A stretch of 39,674 nucleotides of DNA from an uncultured Actinomycetes bacterium (GTDB lineage Bacteria > Actinomycetota > Actinomycetes > Nanopelagicales > Nanopelagicaceae): positions 1-39,674 of the forward strand of contig CAIJKC010000054.1 of the NCBI GenBank assembly GCA_903821145.1, given 5' to 3'. The position numbers were made by a program, and so were the translations under genes. The notes beneath the pieces are model-generated. The model was not told the DNA's origin. It did not search any database and was given only the letters and a program-made list of their open reading frames with translations. Shown one piece after another: positions 17,097 through 25,688 of this stretch (its first letter is position 1; every line of letters begins with the position of its first letter).

Positions 17097-19004
17097 GTGG
17101 CTGAAGTAAAGCCACTTCGACTACGGGTCGAGAAGGCGCAGAGGGTGCGCGCTACTCTCGCTGATCTTCCTTACTGTGAGGTGCTCGTCAACCTTCCTTT
17201 CTTTCAGCCACAGGAAGTCTTCACCTACAAACTTGTTCAAGGGTGTGAGTTTGCGGCACCAGGAGATCTCGTCTCAGTACCATACGGACATTCTCTCGTT
17301 GAAGGCGTCATACTCAGACGAAGCGCGGAAGTTGGCACAACAAGCAGGATCAAATCGGTTCACGCCCTCATTTCGCAAAGCCCAGTCTTCACACCAGAAC
17401 AGATAGAACTAGCTGGCAACCTTGCCAAACGTTATGCAACAGATTCTTGGTCGTTCTTGCGCAGCGCAGCTCCTCCCTATTCAAAGTTGGGGGAGAAGGC
17501 CTCTCTGCAGAGAGAAGACGAGCCTTCAGTAGATAGTGGCGAGCTCTCCGCCTCACATGGTGGCAAAGATCTACCCAAATCCTTGCTGAAAGCGCTACGT
17601 TCTTCGGCGCCCCTTCGTGAACTCGTTCTCCTGCCAGCCTTTAACGACCCGCATCGAGCGCTAATGGAGATCGCTCTTTTGCGATCGAAGGAAGGAAAAG
17701 CTGTCATCGTCTTGCCAGATCGCAAGGATCTGCAGGCCTGCTCAAGGATCCTCTCTGAATCTGGAATTGCTCACATCATTAATGATTCTTCGCAGAGCAA
17801 GAGTGAGAGATTTTCCTCCTACCTGAGGGCCAATCAGGCATCCCATGGGCTGGTCCTCACCTTGAGAAATGGCGCGCTCTTGCATCTAGGTAAGAGTGAC
17901 ACCTTGGTTGTGTATAACGAGGTAGAGAGTCATCACTACGAGCGACGGTCTCCAACCTGGAATACCAGGGATATTTCACTTCTGCGAAGCGCCCATCATT
18001 CAGTGATCTACGTATCCCATTCGCCTTCAGTGGAAATAGTGCGGCAAGTCGAAAATGGTTGGCTTCGAACCCATCTCTATCCGACAACGAAAGTTCGCGC
18101 AATGACGTTTCTTACCCCTGACGGGGGCGAGCCAGAGATCTTTGCAGATATCGGACGAGCACTTAAAAAAGGGAATGTTCTCATTTCGGTGGCGCATGCC
18201 GGGTATATCAATGGATTCTCCTGTGGCCAATGTAGAACGAAGGCAAGCTGCAGCTGCGGTGGTCGCCTCAAAGTTCCACTTGCTGGCGCAGACCCGGTCT
18301 GTTCGATCTGCGAGGAAGTGAAGATTGCTTGGCGCTGCCCATGGTGTGATAGCCCCAAGATGTGGGCGACAATACGCGGGGCGCAGAGAACCGCCTCAGA
18401 ATTTGGACGCGCATTCTCAAAGGTTCGCGTTCTTCAATCTTCGGGTGCTTCACAGATAGCTGAATTACCTGAGGGAATATCTCTCGTGATCGCAACCCTT
18501 GGCTCTGAACCGAGTGGGCGATACTCCGGAATATTTATCTTGGATGCACAAGTTGCCTACTCGCAAGTGGATCTTCGCAGCCAGGAAGATGTGCGAGTTC
18601 ATTGGTTTAAACTTTTGAGTCAGCTCCAACCTGATGGGGATTTCTATCTCTCGCTACCAGCTTCCGAGGTCATCGCCCAAGGGTTGATTCGGTGTGACCC
18701 GTACGAGCTTGCTTCGCGTGAAATGCGCGAACGCTTCGATGCATCACTTCCACCGTATTTTCGAATCTTGATTTGCGAGGCACCTTTCGCAGAACTCACT
18801 GCGATTGCCGACTTACTCACGGCACGTGGATTTCTCTCTTTCTCTCTTCCAAAGAGTGCAAAGGGTGTGGGACGCCTCTTGGTCAAATATGAGGTCGGTC
18901 GAGGAGAAGAGTTTGCCGAACTCATATCAGGGTTACAGCGAGTGCGGGTGGCGCAGAAGAAGGAGCCTTTTGCCCTCAGATTTGATCCCTACTCGATTGC
19001 GTAA
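17097..19004 (+). CDS. priA: PriA-like primosomal protein lacking helicase motifs
   Basis: 635 residues, shorter than the roughly 730 of E. coli PriA. The N-terminal 3'-DNA-binding domain (VLVNLPFFQPQEVFTYKL, PGDLVSVPYG) and the paired zinc cysteine clusters (from about residue 376: CGQC, CSCGG, CSIC, CPWC) are present. Walker A is absent: the region after SSAPLRELVLLPAF lacks a G-x-GKT/S, and the DEEH box is replaced by NEVESHHY. Actinobacterial PriA proteins are known to be degenerate in this way, so it is probably a structural replication-restart factor without ATPase activity. The GTG at 17097 is preceded by AAAGGG. Confidence 0.87.
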   Translation: MAEVKPLRLRVEKAQRVRATLADLPYCEVLVNLPFFQPQEVFTYKLVQGCEFAAPGDLVSVPYGHSLVEGVILRRSAEVGTTSRIKSVHALISQSPVFTPEQIELAGNLAKRYATDSWSFLRSAAPPYSKLGEKASLQREDEPSVDSGELSASHGGKDLPKSLLKALRSSAPLRELVLLPAFNDPHRALMEIALLRSKEGKAVIVLPDRKDLQACSRILSESGIAHIINDSSQSKSERFSSYLRANQASHGLVLTLRNGALLHLGKSDTLVVYNEVESHHYERRSPTWNTRDISLLRSAHHSVIYVSHSPSVEIVRQVENGWLRTHLYPTTKVRAMTFLTPDGGEPEIFADIGRALKKGNVLISVAHAGYINGFSCGQCRTKASCSCGGRLKVPLAGADPVCSICEEVKIAWRCPWCDSPKMWATIRGAQRTASEFGRAFSKVRVLQSSGASQIAELPEGISLVIATLGSEPSGRYSGIFILDAQVAYSQVDLRSQEDVRVHWFKLLSQLQPDGDFYLSLPASEVIAQGLIRCDPYELASREMRERFDASLPPYFRILICEAPFAELTAIADLLTARGFLSFSLPKSAKGVGRLLVKYEVGRGEEFAELISGLQRVRVAQKKEPFALRFDPYSIA

Positions 19005-19023
19005 GAGCCTAGGTGTAAACAGG

Positions 19024-19029
19024 TAGAAT
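19024..19029 (+). promoter_or_regulatory. Putative -10 box for leaderless def
   Basis: TAGAAT is followed by exactly 6 bases (AGAGCT) and the def ATG at 19036; the 31-base gap after priA has no Shine-Dalgarno sequence in the right place. This looks like an internal promoter that makes a leaderless def-fmt-rsmB transcript. Confidence 0.55.
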
Positions 19030-19035
19030 AGAGCT

Positions 19036-19596
19036 ATGGCAATACAACCGATCCGCTACTTTGGGGACCCAGTCCTCACGACCCCAGCTGCTCCTGTGGT
19101 TGATTTCGATAAGGAATTGAGGACCTTGGTTGAAGATCTGACAGAGACGATGCATGACGCTCCTGGTGCTGGACTAGCCGCGCCTCAGATTGGCGTCTCA
19201 TTGCGAGTCTTTGTGTGGGAGGTTGATGGCGAGTTAGGCCACTTGATCAATCCCACCTTGGATTTGAGCGAGGAGATGCAGGATGGTGAGGAAGGTTGTC
19301 TCTCATTCCCGGGCGTCTTTGCCGACACTCCTCGAGCACTTCGCGCAGTCGCCAAAGGTTTCACCATGCACGGGGAACCACTGGTAGTTGAAGGGACAGA
19401 GTTCCTCGCGAGAGCGCTGCAGCATGAGACCGACCATCTCAACGGCATCCTCTTTGTCGATCGCATGCCACAGGATCTTCGCAAAGGTGCCATGAAAGAG
19501 ATTCGTGAAAGTGAGTGGTTCAACGCAGCAGCTAGCGCTGGACAGGAACCAACGATCAAAGTTTCACCGCATTTCACCCGCGGACTTGGTAACTAG
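19036..19596 (+). CDS. def: Peptide deformylase
   Basis: 186 residues. It removes formyl groups from new protein N-termini using a metal ion. All three motifs are present: GAGLAAPQIG (motif 1), EGCLSFPG with the metal cysteine (motif 2) and QHETDHLNG, the HExxH motif (motif 3). It precedes fmt, which adds the formyl group to initiator tRNA, a typical pairing. The fmt GTG begins 3 bases after its stop. Confidence 0.97.
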   Translation: MAIQPIRYFGDPVLTTPAAPVVDFDKELRTLVEDLTETMHDAPGAGLAAPQIGVSLRVFVWEVDGELGHLINPTLDLSEEMQDGEEGCLSFPGVFADTPRALRAVAKGFTMHGEPLVVEGTEFLARALQHETDHLNGILFVDRMPQDLRKGAMKEIRESEWFNAAASAGQEPTIKVSPHFTRGLGN

Positions 19597-19599
19597 AGA

Positions 19600-20529
19600 G
19601 TGCAAATATCAGTTGCCTCTTCCTCGTTAATCAGCGTCCCCATCATTGAAGCGATCCAAGGTTCACGGCATACCCTTGCTTCGATTATTACCCATCCTGA
19701 TCGTAAGGTTGGTCGAGGCCAGAGTGAGAGTCCCAATCCTCTCGCTGTGTGGGCAACAGAGCGCGGAATCCCGGTTGCAAAACCTGCTGATATATCAGAG
19801 ATCAACAAACATCTTTTGGAATCTCAGCCGCAGTTAGTGATTACGGCTTCCTATGGAAAGTTGATTCCACCAGAACTTCTCCATGGGCCACGCTTTGGCT
19901 GGCTCAACCTGCATTTCTCACTCTTACCCAAATGGCGTGGAGCAGCTCCGGTTCAGTGGGCAATTCTTGAGGGAGATGAGGTCTCTGGTATCTCTATCTT
20001 CAAACTAGACAAGGGCATGGATACCGGACCGATCTATCTGCAGGAAGAGATTCATATCGGTGACGATGCGACAACAGAGGAGCTCTTGGAGGTCATGTCA
20101 CAACGTGGCGGATCTTCCATTCTTACAGTTGTTGAAACGATCGCTCGTGGTGAGAAGCCGAAGGCTCAACCACTCTCAGGGGTCACTCTCGCACCCAAAA
20201 TTTCAAAGGAGATGGGCGAGATTAAGTGGGGCGATCCTGCCCTAAAGATCATGCGCCAAATCCGTGCGCTCTCGCACAAACCCGGGACATATACCCATTT
20301 TCGGGGGGAGAAACTGAGCATCCACCAATTGAAGATTTCGCCAACCAAAATGGCAGATCGCTCCGTGGGAGAGATTTGGTCGGAAGGATCAAGCTCATTT
20401 GTTCAATCGGCAGATTTGGTGATCGAGATCGGTGAGGTTACTCCTGCTGGGAAGAAGCGGATGCCGGCTAGTGATTTCCTCCGTGGGGCCAGAGTTGAGG
20501 CAGGGGAGAGGTTCGGAGAAGTTGGCTAA
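19600..20529 (+). CDS. fmt: Methionyl-tRNA formyltransferase
   Basis: 309 residues. It formylates Met-tRNA(fMet) using 10-formyl-tetrahydrofolate. The active-site region shows NLHFSLLPKWRGAAPVQWA with the catalytic Asn and His, followed by LDKGMDTGPI with the catalytic Asp; the C-terminal tRNA-binding domain follows. The N-terminus (MQISVASSS) departs from the usual FAGT strand, which is slightly odd but keeps length. It starts at GTG and its last 8 bases overlap rsmB. Confidence 0.94.
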   Translation: MQISVASSSLISVPIIEAIQGSRHTLASIITHPDRKVGRGQSESPNPLAVWATERGIPVAKPADISEINKHLLESQPQLVITASYGKLIPPELLHGPRFGWLNLHFSLLPKWRGAAPVQWAILEGDEVSGISIFKLDKGMDTGPIYLQEEIHIGDDATTEELLEVMSQRGGSSILTVVETIARGEKPKAQPLSGVTLAPKISKEMGEIKWGDPALKIMRQIRALSHKPGTYTHFRGEKLSIHQLKISPTKMADRSVGEIWSEGSSSFVQSADLVIEIGEVTPAGKKRMPASDFLRGARVEAGERFGEVG

Positions 20530-21871
20530 GCCCACTTTCAAACGAGCAGATCCAGACAAGTCACGACTGCTTGCCTTTAACCTTATTACCCAAGTAAACC
20601 GTGAAGGTGCGTACGCAAATATCCGTTTGCCGCAACTCTTATCGGAATCGAAATTGGATGAACGAGATCGTGGATTTGCCACTGAGTTGAGTTATGGAAC
20701 CCTACGTATGCAAGGAAAGCATGATTGGGCGATTCGAGCAAAGATTGATCGACCATTCGAAACTCTCGATGGCGCGGTCGTTGATTTGTTGCGTATGGGA
20801 ATCCATCAAATATTTGAAATGAGGGTTCCAGATCATGCCGCGGTAGATGCCACGGTTGAAGTTGCCCGATCAGTTGCTGGAGAAGGTAAAGCCTCGTATG
20901 TGAACGCGATCCTGCGAACAATATTGCGTGAGCCTCCGGACTATGAAGCACTTGAAGACCTATCCACTGTGCACTCTCATCCTGAATGGATCGTGAGCGC
21001 TTTTAGGGATCAACTTAAAGATGAAGGTCGGTTGGTCTCACTTCTCACAGCCCATAACACACCTGTCGCACCACACATCGTCTGTTGGCCAGGAAAGTCG
21101 ACCACAGATGAGATTTTGGAGGAGGGAGGTGAGTTGATTCCTGAGGGAAGATATGTCGTGAGAGCAACAAAAATGCCTGGTTCCTACACTGCGATTCACG
21201 AACGCAGAGCCGGTGTTCAAGATTTAGGTTCGCAGCTGATCAGTGAAATTTTCTTCAATACTGCCGGGGATTCTGACTACCTCAATTGGCTTGATATGTG
21301 TGCTGGTCCTGGTGGAAAGGCAGCGATGCTCTTTAACCTTCTCCATGTAAATCGCCCAAAGGATAACTTCACTGCTAATGAGCCCACCGAACACCGGGCT
21401 CAACTCGTTTCACACGTGGTTCCAGCATCACATGTCATCTCCCACCCAGGTGAAGAGCTGCCGCAGTTGTCGGCTCGTTATGACCGCATCATCATCGATG
21501 CACCATGTAGCGGTCTTGGAGCACTACGGCGCAGGCCTGAGGCACGCTGGCGCAAAACCCAGGCCGATCTCAAGAACTTAGTGGCTTTGCAGCGAACACT
21601 TCTGGATAGCGGAGTGGAACTGCTCAATCCAGATGGGATTTTGGCCTATGTCACATGTTCACCGCATCGCAGCGAGACGACAGCCCAAGTGGCCGACTTT
21701 CTCTATCGCCACAAGGATTTCGAGCTGATCTCAGCCGCGCCCTATATTCCAGATTCTGCTGCCTCCATGGGATTACCCAAGGAAGATGGAACAATCCAGA
21801 TGTGGTCAGATATTCACGGGACGGACTCAATGTTCATGGCGCTCTTAAGAAGAAAGTCTGCGTCTAGATAA
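20522..21871 (+). CDS. rsmB: 16S rRNA (cytosine-967-C5)-methyltransferase RsmB
   Basis: 449 residues from TTG 20522. It methylates C967 of 16S rRNA (E. coli numbering) with SAM. An N-terminal NusB-like helical domain (SRLLAFNLITQV, then ELSYGTLRM) is followed by the RNMT fold: SAM loop LDMCAGPGGKAAM, motif IV DAPCSGLGALRRRPEARWR and motif VI VTCSPHRSET with the catalytic cysteines. The frame is open from 20432, but the extra 30 residues match nothing and overlap fmt. The TTG has GGAGAAG just upstream and nests the fmt stop, as aroB does with aroK. Confidence 0.93.
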   Translation: MAKPTFKRADPDKSRLLAFNLITQVNREGAYANIRLPQLLSESKLDERDRGFATELSYGTLRMQGKHDWAIRAKIDRPFETLDGAVVDLLRMGIHQIFEMRVPDHAAVDATVEVARSVAGEGKASYVNAILRTILREPPDYEALEDLSTVHSHPEWIVSAFRDQLKDEGRLVSLLTAHNTPVAPHIVCWPGKSTTDEILEEGGELIPEGRYVVRATKMPGSYTAIHERRAGVQDLGSQLISEIFFNTAGDSDYLNWLDMCAGPGGKAAMLFNLLHVNRPKDNFTANEPTEHRAQLVSHVVPASHVISHPGEELPQLSARYDRIIIDAPCSGLGALRRRPEARWRKTQADLKNLVALQRTLLDSGVELLNPDGILAYVTCSPHRSETTAQVADFLYRHKDFELISAAPYIPDSAASMGLPKEDGTIQMWSDIHGTDSMFMALLRRKSASR

Positions 21872-21872
21872 T

Positions 21873-22559
21873 ATGATTAACTCTGCGCGTAGCATACGAA
21901 TGTGTCCTAGCATTCTCAATGCTGATCGTTCCAATCTTGCTTCAGAGATAGATCGAGTCGCTGGCGCATCAGATCTACTTCATCTAGATGTCATGGATAA
22001 TATTTTCGTACCAAATCTGACCTTTTCACTTCATCAGTCAGAAGAGATCATCGCATCGTCATCGCTGCCAGTTGATGCCCATCTGATGATTGCTGATCCA
22101 GATCGCGATGCTGTTCTTTACGCCAAAGCTGGAGCAGTGAGCGTAACCTTCCACCTGGAGGCCAGTACTTCACCTTCGCGAACAATCGAAGCGATACGTA
22201 GCGCAGGTTCGCGGGCGAGCCTTGCTGTGAAACCGGGAACCCCTTTTGAGCAGGTCGAACCTTTCCTAGATCAGATTGATATGTTGTTGATCATGACCGT
22301 AGAACCAGGTTTTGGCGGCCAGTCGTTTATGGCGCAGATGATGCCAAAGGTAAGGCAGGCTCGGGAAGCAATCGACTCCCTAGGTAGGGATATCTGGCTT
22401 CAGGTTGACGGTGGGATTTCAATGGAGACGATCGCCATCGCAGCCAAGGCTGGAGCCGATGCATTCGTGGCAGGCAGCGCCGTCTACAAGGCTCAATCAC
22501 CTGGTGAGATGCTTCAAACGCTACGAATATTGGCAACGCAGGCCAGCGCACTCGAGTAA
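21873..22559 (+). CDS. rpe: Ribulose-phosphate 3-epimerase
   Basis: 228 residues, TIM barrel. It interconverts ribulose 5-phosphate and xylulose 5-phosphate. Metal and catalytic residues appear in HLDVMD, DAHLMI and QVDGGIS; the MTVEPGFGGQSF loop is typical. The ATG at 21873 is one base after the rsmB stop; a second in-frame ATG at 21900 would remove part of the first strand (MCPSILNAD), so I keep the first. The usual MDG-x-FVPN has N in place of G. Confidence 0.95.
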   Translation: MINSARSIRMCPSILNADRSNLASEIDRVAGASDLLHLDVMDNIFVPNLTFSLHQSEEIIASSSLPVDAHLMIADPDRDAVLYAKAGAVSVTFHLEASTSPSRTIEAIRSAGSRASLAVKPGTPFEQVEPFLDQIDMLLIMTVEPGFGGQSFMAQMMPKVRQAREAIDSLGRDIWLQVDGGISMETIAIAAKAGADAFVAGSAVYKAQSPGEMLQTLRILATQASALE

Positions 22560-22562
22560 AAT
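22557..22562 (+). promoter_or_regulatory. Putative -10 box for leaderless hisE
   Basis: TAAAAT, whose first three bases are the rpe stop codon, is followed by exactly 6 bases (CAGCAG) and the hisE GTG at 22569. No Shine-Dalgarno sequence is present. It is a probable start of a separate hisE-hisG transcript. Confidence 0.5.
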
Positions 22563-22568
22563 CAGCAG

Positions 22569-22832
22569 GTGAAGAATTTTGATCAGCTTTTTGCCGAACT
22601 CACTGAGAAGGCTCAGCTTCGACCGGAGGGCTCTGCGACCGTTGAAGCACTCGATGCTGGTATCCATGCAATGGGTAAGAAAATTATTGAAGAGGCAGGG
22701 GAGGTCTGGCTTGCTGCCGAACATGAAAGTGATGAGGCCTTGGCTCTTGAAATATCCCAGCTCATCTACCGCCTTCAAGTATTGATGATCGCCCGAGGGA
22801 TCAATCCCGAGACCGTCTATAAAGTTCTATAA
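22569..22832 (+). CDS. hisE: Phosphoribosyl-ATP pyrophosphatase
   Basis: 87 residues, normal for the stand-alone HisE of actinobacteria. It hydrolyses phosphoribosyl-ATP to phosphoribosyl-AMP, step two of histidine synthesis. The [20 protein letters not shown] helix is the metal-binding EExxE-type signature of the MazG-like fold. It starts with GTG. It precedes hisG by 24 bases, the usual actinobacterial hisE-hisG pairing; the other his genes are elsewhere. Confidence 0.95.
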   Translation: MKNFDQLFAELTEKAQLRPEGSATVEALDAGIHAMGKKIIEEAGEVWLAAEHESDEALALEISQLIYRLQVLMIARGINPETVYKVL

Positions 22833-22856
22833 CCAAGAAAACGAGCAGGAGAAATA

Positions 22857-23702
22857 ATGCTGAAGATTGCTGTTCCCAACAAGGGATCCTTATCCGATAG
22901 CGCATCTCTTATGCTGCGTGAAGCTGGCTATCGTCAGCGGACCGACACCCGCGATCTCACGTTGTACGATCCAGAAAACGATATTGAGTTCTATTACCTT
23001 CGTCCACGAGACATTGCTATTTATGTGGGATCGGGGGAGTTGGAACTAGGAATCACCGGCAGAGATTTACTCATTGATTCTGGAGTAACGGCCCGTGAAG
23101 TTTTACCCCTAGATTTTGGTCGCTCGACATTTCGATTTGCTGCCCCTGCAGGTAAAGAAATGCAGGAGAAGGACTTGGCAGGATTACGTATTGCGACTGC
23201 TTATCCGGGGCTTCTAGGAAGATACTTATCGGAGCGCTCTATCAAGGCCGAGATCGTCAGTCTTGACGGTGCGGTAGAGAGTGCCGTGGCGTTGGGAGTT
23301 GCTGATGCAATCGCTGATGTTGTCTCAACAGGAGGAACGCTTCGTCAGGCAGGCTTGGCTGTCTTTGGTGCACCTCTTCTGGAAAGTGAAGCGATCCTGA
23401 TCGAAGGAACGAAGGTTGCTCGCAATGAGAATATTGAAACCGTTCTGCGCCGACTCAATGGTGTTGTTATTGCACGTCAATATGTTCTCGTAGATTACGA
23501 TGTTGCTAATAGCGATCTTGAAAAGGCCTGTGCACTTACACCAGGTATCGAATCACCGACTATCTCCCCACTACAAAAGAGTGAGTGGAGCGCCGTTCGA
23601 GCCATGGTCAAGCGCAAAGAGATCAATCGAATTTTGGATGACCTATGGAAAGTTGGAGCCCGAGGGATCCTCGTAACCGATATTCACGCCTGTAGGCTCT
23701 AA
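22857..23702 (+). CDS. hisG: ATP phosphoribosyltransferase, long form
   Basis: 281 residues, the long HisG type with a C-terminal histidine-binding regulatory domain (about 205-281). It joins ATP and PRPP as the first step in histidine synthesis. The N-terminal IAVPNKGSLSDSA, GITGRDLL, the RIATAYPGL segment and the PRPP loop ADVVSTGGTLRQAGL are seen. AGGAG lies 6-7 bases before the ATG. The 3' end overlaps the convergent serB by 4 bases. Confidence 0.96.
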   Translation: MLKIAVPNKGSLSDSASLMLREAGYRQRTDTRDLTLYDPENDIEFYYLRPRDIAIYVGSGELELGITGRDLLIDSGVTAREVLPLDFGRSTFRFAAPAGKEMQEKDLAGLRIATAYPGLLGRYLSERSIKAEIVSLDGAVESAVALGVADAIADVVSTGGTLRQAGLAVFGAPLLESEAILIEGTKVARNENIETVLRRLNGVVIARQYVLVDYDVANSDLEKACALTPGIESPTISPLQKSEWSAVRAMVKRKEINRILDDLWKVGARGILVTDIHACRL

Positions 23703-24850
23703 AATCCCAAGAGCGGAAGTAGCGCTCGAAGATCTCTATGGTTGATCGCTAGGTCCGCAACGTCAACCAGAGCTGGTTTGGCACAGAATGCGATACCAAT
23801 ATCAGCAGCTTCAATCATAGAAATATCATTGGCTCCATCGCCAACAGAGGTGGATCGTCTAGCTCCAGCAGCGAACTCTTCTAGAGTGCGTGCTTTAACG
23901 CTGCGATCGACTATCTCACCGCTCACTTCCCCCGTGAAGTGACCGTCGATGATTTCAAATTTATTGGCGATGACCAGATCAAGGTGCAGGGGTTCTAGGA
24001 ATTGATCGATCACATCGTGGAAGCCACCGGAGACAATGCCCACCTTGGCTCCTCTCGCCTGTGCTGCTACTACGAAATCTGCAGCCCCAGATGTGAGCGA
24101 TAATCTGGCCTGAACATCTTTCAGTAGAGATTCGGGTTGACCAGCGAGAAGTTTCACGCGCTCTTTGAGGGAAGTGGCAAAATCAAGCTCTCCCTGCATG
24201 GCGCGCTCGGTGATTGCAGCAACCTTCTCACCAAGCCCAGCTAGATCAGCCAACTGGTCAATCACTTCCTCATTGATGAATGTTGAATCCATATCGAAGA
24301 GAATCACGTCCGAGCCAACGCTGGAAGAATTGCGACCGCGCAACGTCATACCTATTCCGGTACTCCGGCTTAACTCCGTGATCTTGGATGCAAGGTTGGC
24401 AGCGTTCGTTTCGAGGAGCAATAGGCTGTAGCGAAGAAGGGAGTATGAGTTCTCGAGCTCCAACTTATGGGAAGTGACTGTTGCCTCACCGGCAATAACT
24501 TCGTGAATATCGAGCAGTTGCGATGGAGTGAAAGAGCCGCTCGTCGCGACGAATTCATAGGCGGTGAGAGTCTGGTTTGCTTGGGGAAGGGCGAATGCCG
24601 TGAACTCATAGGCGATATCTATCGCACCCTCACTACTCACGCGATCCAAATCTTCACCAAGGGCTTCGGTGTGATCAGGACTGATTTCAACCAATGCGGT
24701 GTAGATGAAGCGATCTCTCACATAGTTGATCTCAGAGCTTAAAAAAGCCAGAGAAAAAGGGGCCAAAGTCTCAAGGACGATTTTGGTGGGATCACCTGAA
24801 TGAACACCTGAGGCAATAAGAAGACCCGTATATTTTGTTGGCACGCTCAC
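23699..24850 (-). CDS. serB: Phosphoserine phosphatase with N-terminal ACT-like region
   Basis: 383 residues. It forms serine from phosphoserine. The HAD catalytic core has D186-M-D188-S-T190, SGG at 274-276, and GDGAND at 337-342. The first about 170 residues are an extension like the two ACT domains of Mycobacterium tuberculosis SerB2, where amino acids regulate the enzyme. The GTG start at 24850 has no Shine-Dalgarno sequence and sits 6 bases after a TAGCCT box. Divergent from an ABC ATPase gene, as Rv3042c sits next to Rv3041c in M. tuberculosis. Confidence 0.94.
   Translation of the reverse strand: MSVPTKYTGLLIASGVHSGDPTKIVLETLAPFSLAFLSSEINYVRDRFIYTALVEISPDHTEALGEDLDRVSSEGAIDIAYEFTAFALPQANQTLTAYEFVATSGSFTPSQLLDIHEVIAGEATVTSHKLELENSYSLLRYSLLLLETNAANLASKITELSRSTGIGMTLRGRNSSSVGSDVILFDMDSTFINEEVIDQLADLAGLGEKVAAITERAMQGELDFATSLKERVKLLAGQPESLLKDVQARLSLTSGAADFVVAAQARGAKVGIVSGGFHDVIDQFLEPLHLDLVIANKFEIIDGHFTGEVSGEIVDRSVKARTLEEFAAGARRSTSVGDGANDISMIEAADIGIAFCAKPALVDVADLAINHRDLRALLPLLGF
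24829..24834 (+). promoter_or_regulatory. Candidate -10 box for the ABC ATPase gene, inside serB
   Basis: TATATT on the plus strand within the first codons of serB. A start about 7 bases further on would leave a 20-25 base leader that contains the AGGGAGAGG ribosome binding site at 24851-24859. No clear -35 is visible. Confidence 0.35.
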
Positions 24851-24856
24851 AGGGAG

Positions 24857-24862
24857 AGGCTA
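24857..24862 (-). promoter_or_regulatory. Putative -10 box for leaderless serB
   Basis: On the minus strand TAGCCT is followed by 6 bases (CTCCCT) and the serB GTG at 24850. The same bases on the plus strand form part of the ribosome binding site region of the divergent ABC gene, so one short stretch serves both directions. Confidence 0.5.
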
Positions 24863-24864
24863 GC

Positions 24865-25683
24865 GTGCCTTTACCCACCAAGCAGGTATCTTTCATCCCT
24901 GTGAGCCAGATATTGAACCTTGAGGACGTGCGCGTCGTTCGCGACGGAAAGACGATCCTGGGTCCACTCTCTCTCGCTATCTCAGAGGCGCAGAGATGGG
25001 TCATCGTTGGACCCAATGGAGCTGGCAAGACCACCCTCTTTCAGTTAGCTGCAACCAATATTCATCCCACCAGCGGAACTATCGATGTTTTGGAGTCACG
25101 AATTGGCAGAACCGATGTCTTCGAGTTGCGTCCACGAATTGGTTTGATGACAACCAATCTTGTGACCTCTATCCCTGAGGATGAACTCGTCATCGATCTT
25201 GTCATGAGCTCGGCCTACGCCATCGTCGGACGATGGAACGAGAACTATGACTTATGGGATGAATCTCGAGCGATGAGTTTGATTACCACGATGGGTGTCA
25301 GAGATTTGAAGGATCGACTCTTCGGAACGCTCAGTGAAGGGGAGAAGAAGAGAGTCTTGATCGCGCGTGCGCTTATGCCCAATCCTGAGTTGCTGCTCCT
25401 TGATGAACCCGCTGCCGGTCTTGATTTGGCTGGACGCGAAGATTTACTCAAGCGCTTGGATACATTAGCGGCAGATCCACTCTCACCTGCCACACTGATC
25501 GTCACCCATCATTTGGAAGAGATTCCACATGGCACAACCCATGCTCTTCTGCTCAGCGGTGGATTGGCTATTAGTTCTGGTGAAATCGAAACTGTCCTTA
25601 CCTCAGAGAACCTCTCTCTCGCCTACGGAATTGGTATCTCTGTCATCAATGAGGGTGGTCGCTACTTCGCTCGAGCACTCTAG
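24865..25683 (+). CDS. ABC transporter ATP-binding protein, partner unknown
   Basis: 272 residues from GTG 24865. One complete nucleotide-binding domain: Walker A GPNGAGKTT, the ABC signature as LSEGEKKRVLIARAL (S-E-G-E for the usual S-G-G-Q), Walker B LLLLDEPAAGLD and a switch histidine in VTHH. No permease or binding protein is adjacent, so substrate and transport role are unknown; ModF/YlmA-like stand-alone ATPases are an alternative. The frame opens at 24835, but AGGGAGAGG (24851-24859) points to GTG 24865, which also avoids overlap with serB. Related actinobacteria keep this gene next to serB. Confidence 0.88.
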   Translation: MPLPTKQVSFIPVSQILNLEDVRVVRDGKTILGPLSLAISEAQRWVIVGPNGAGKTTLFQLAATNIHPTSGTIDVLESRIGRTDVFELRPRIGLMTTNLVTSIPEDELVIDLVMSSAYAIVGRWNENYDLWDESRAMSLITTMGVRDLKDRLFGTLSEGEKKRVLIARALMPNPELLLLDEPAAGLDLAGREDLLKRLDTLAADPLSPATLIVTHHLEEIPHGTTHALLLSGGLAISSGEIETVLTSENLSLAYGIGISVINEGGRYFARAL

Positions 25684-25688
25684 ATCTG

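Noticed and set aside
20432-20521. Upstream extension of rsmB by 30 codons
   Set aside because: The extra residues lie inside fmt in another frame and resemble nothing; TTG 20522 has a good ribosome binding site and the conserved start of the domain.
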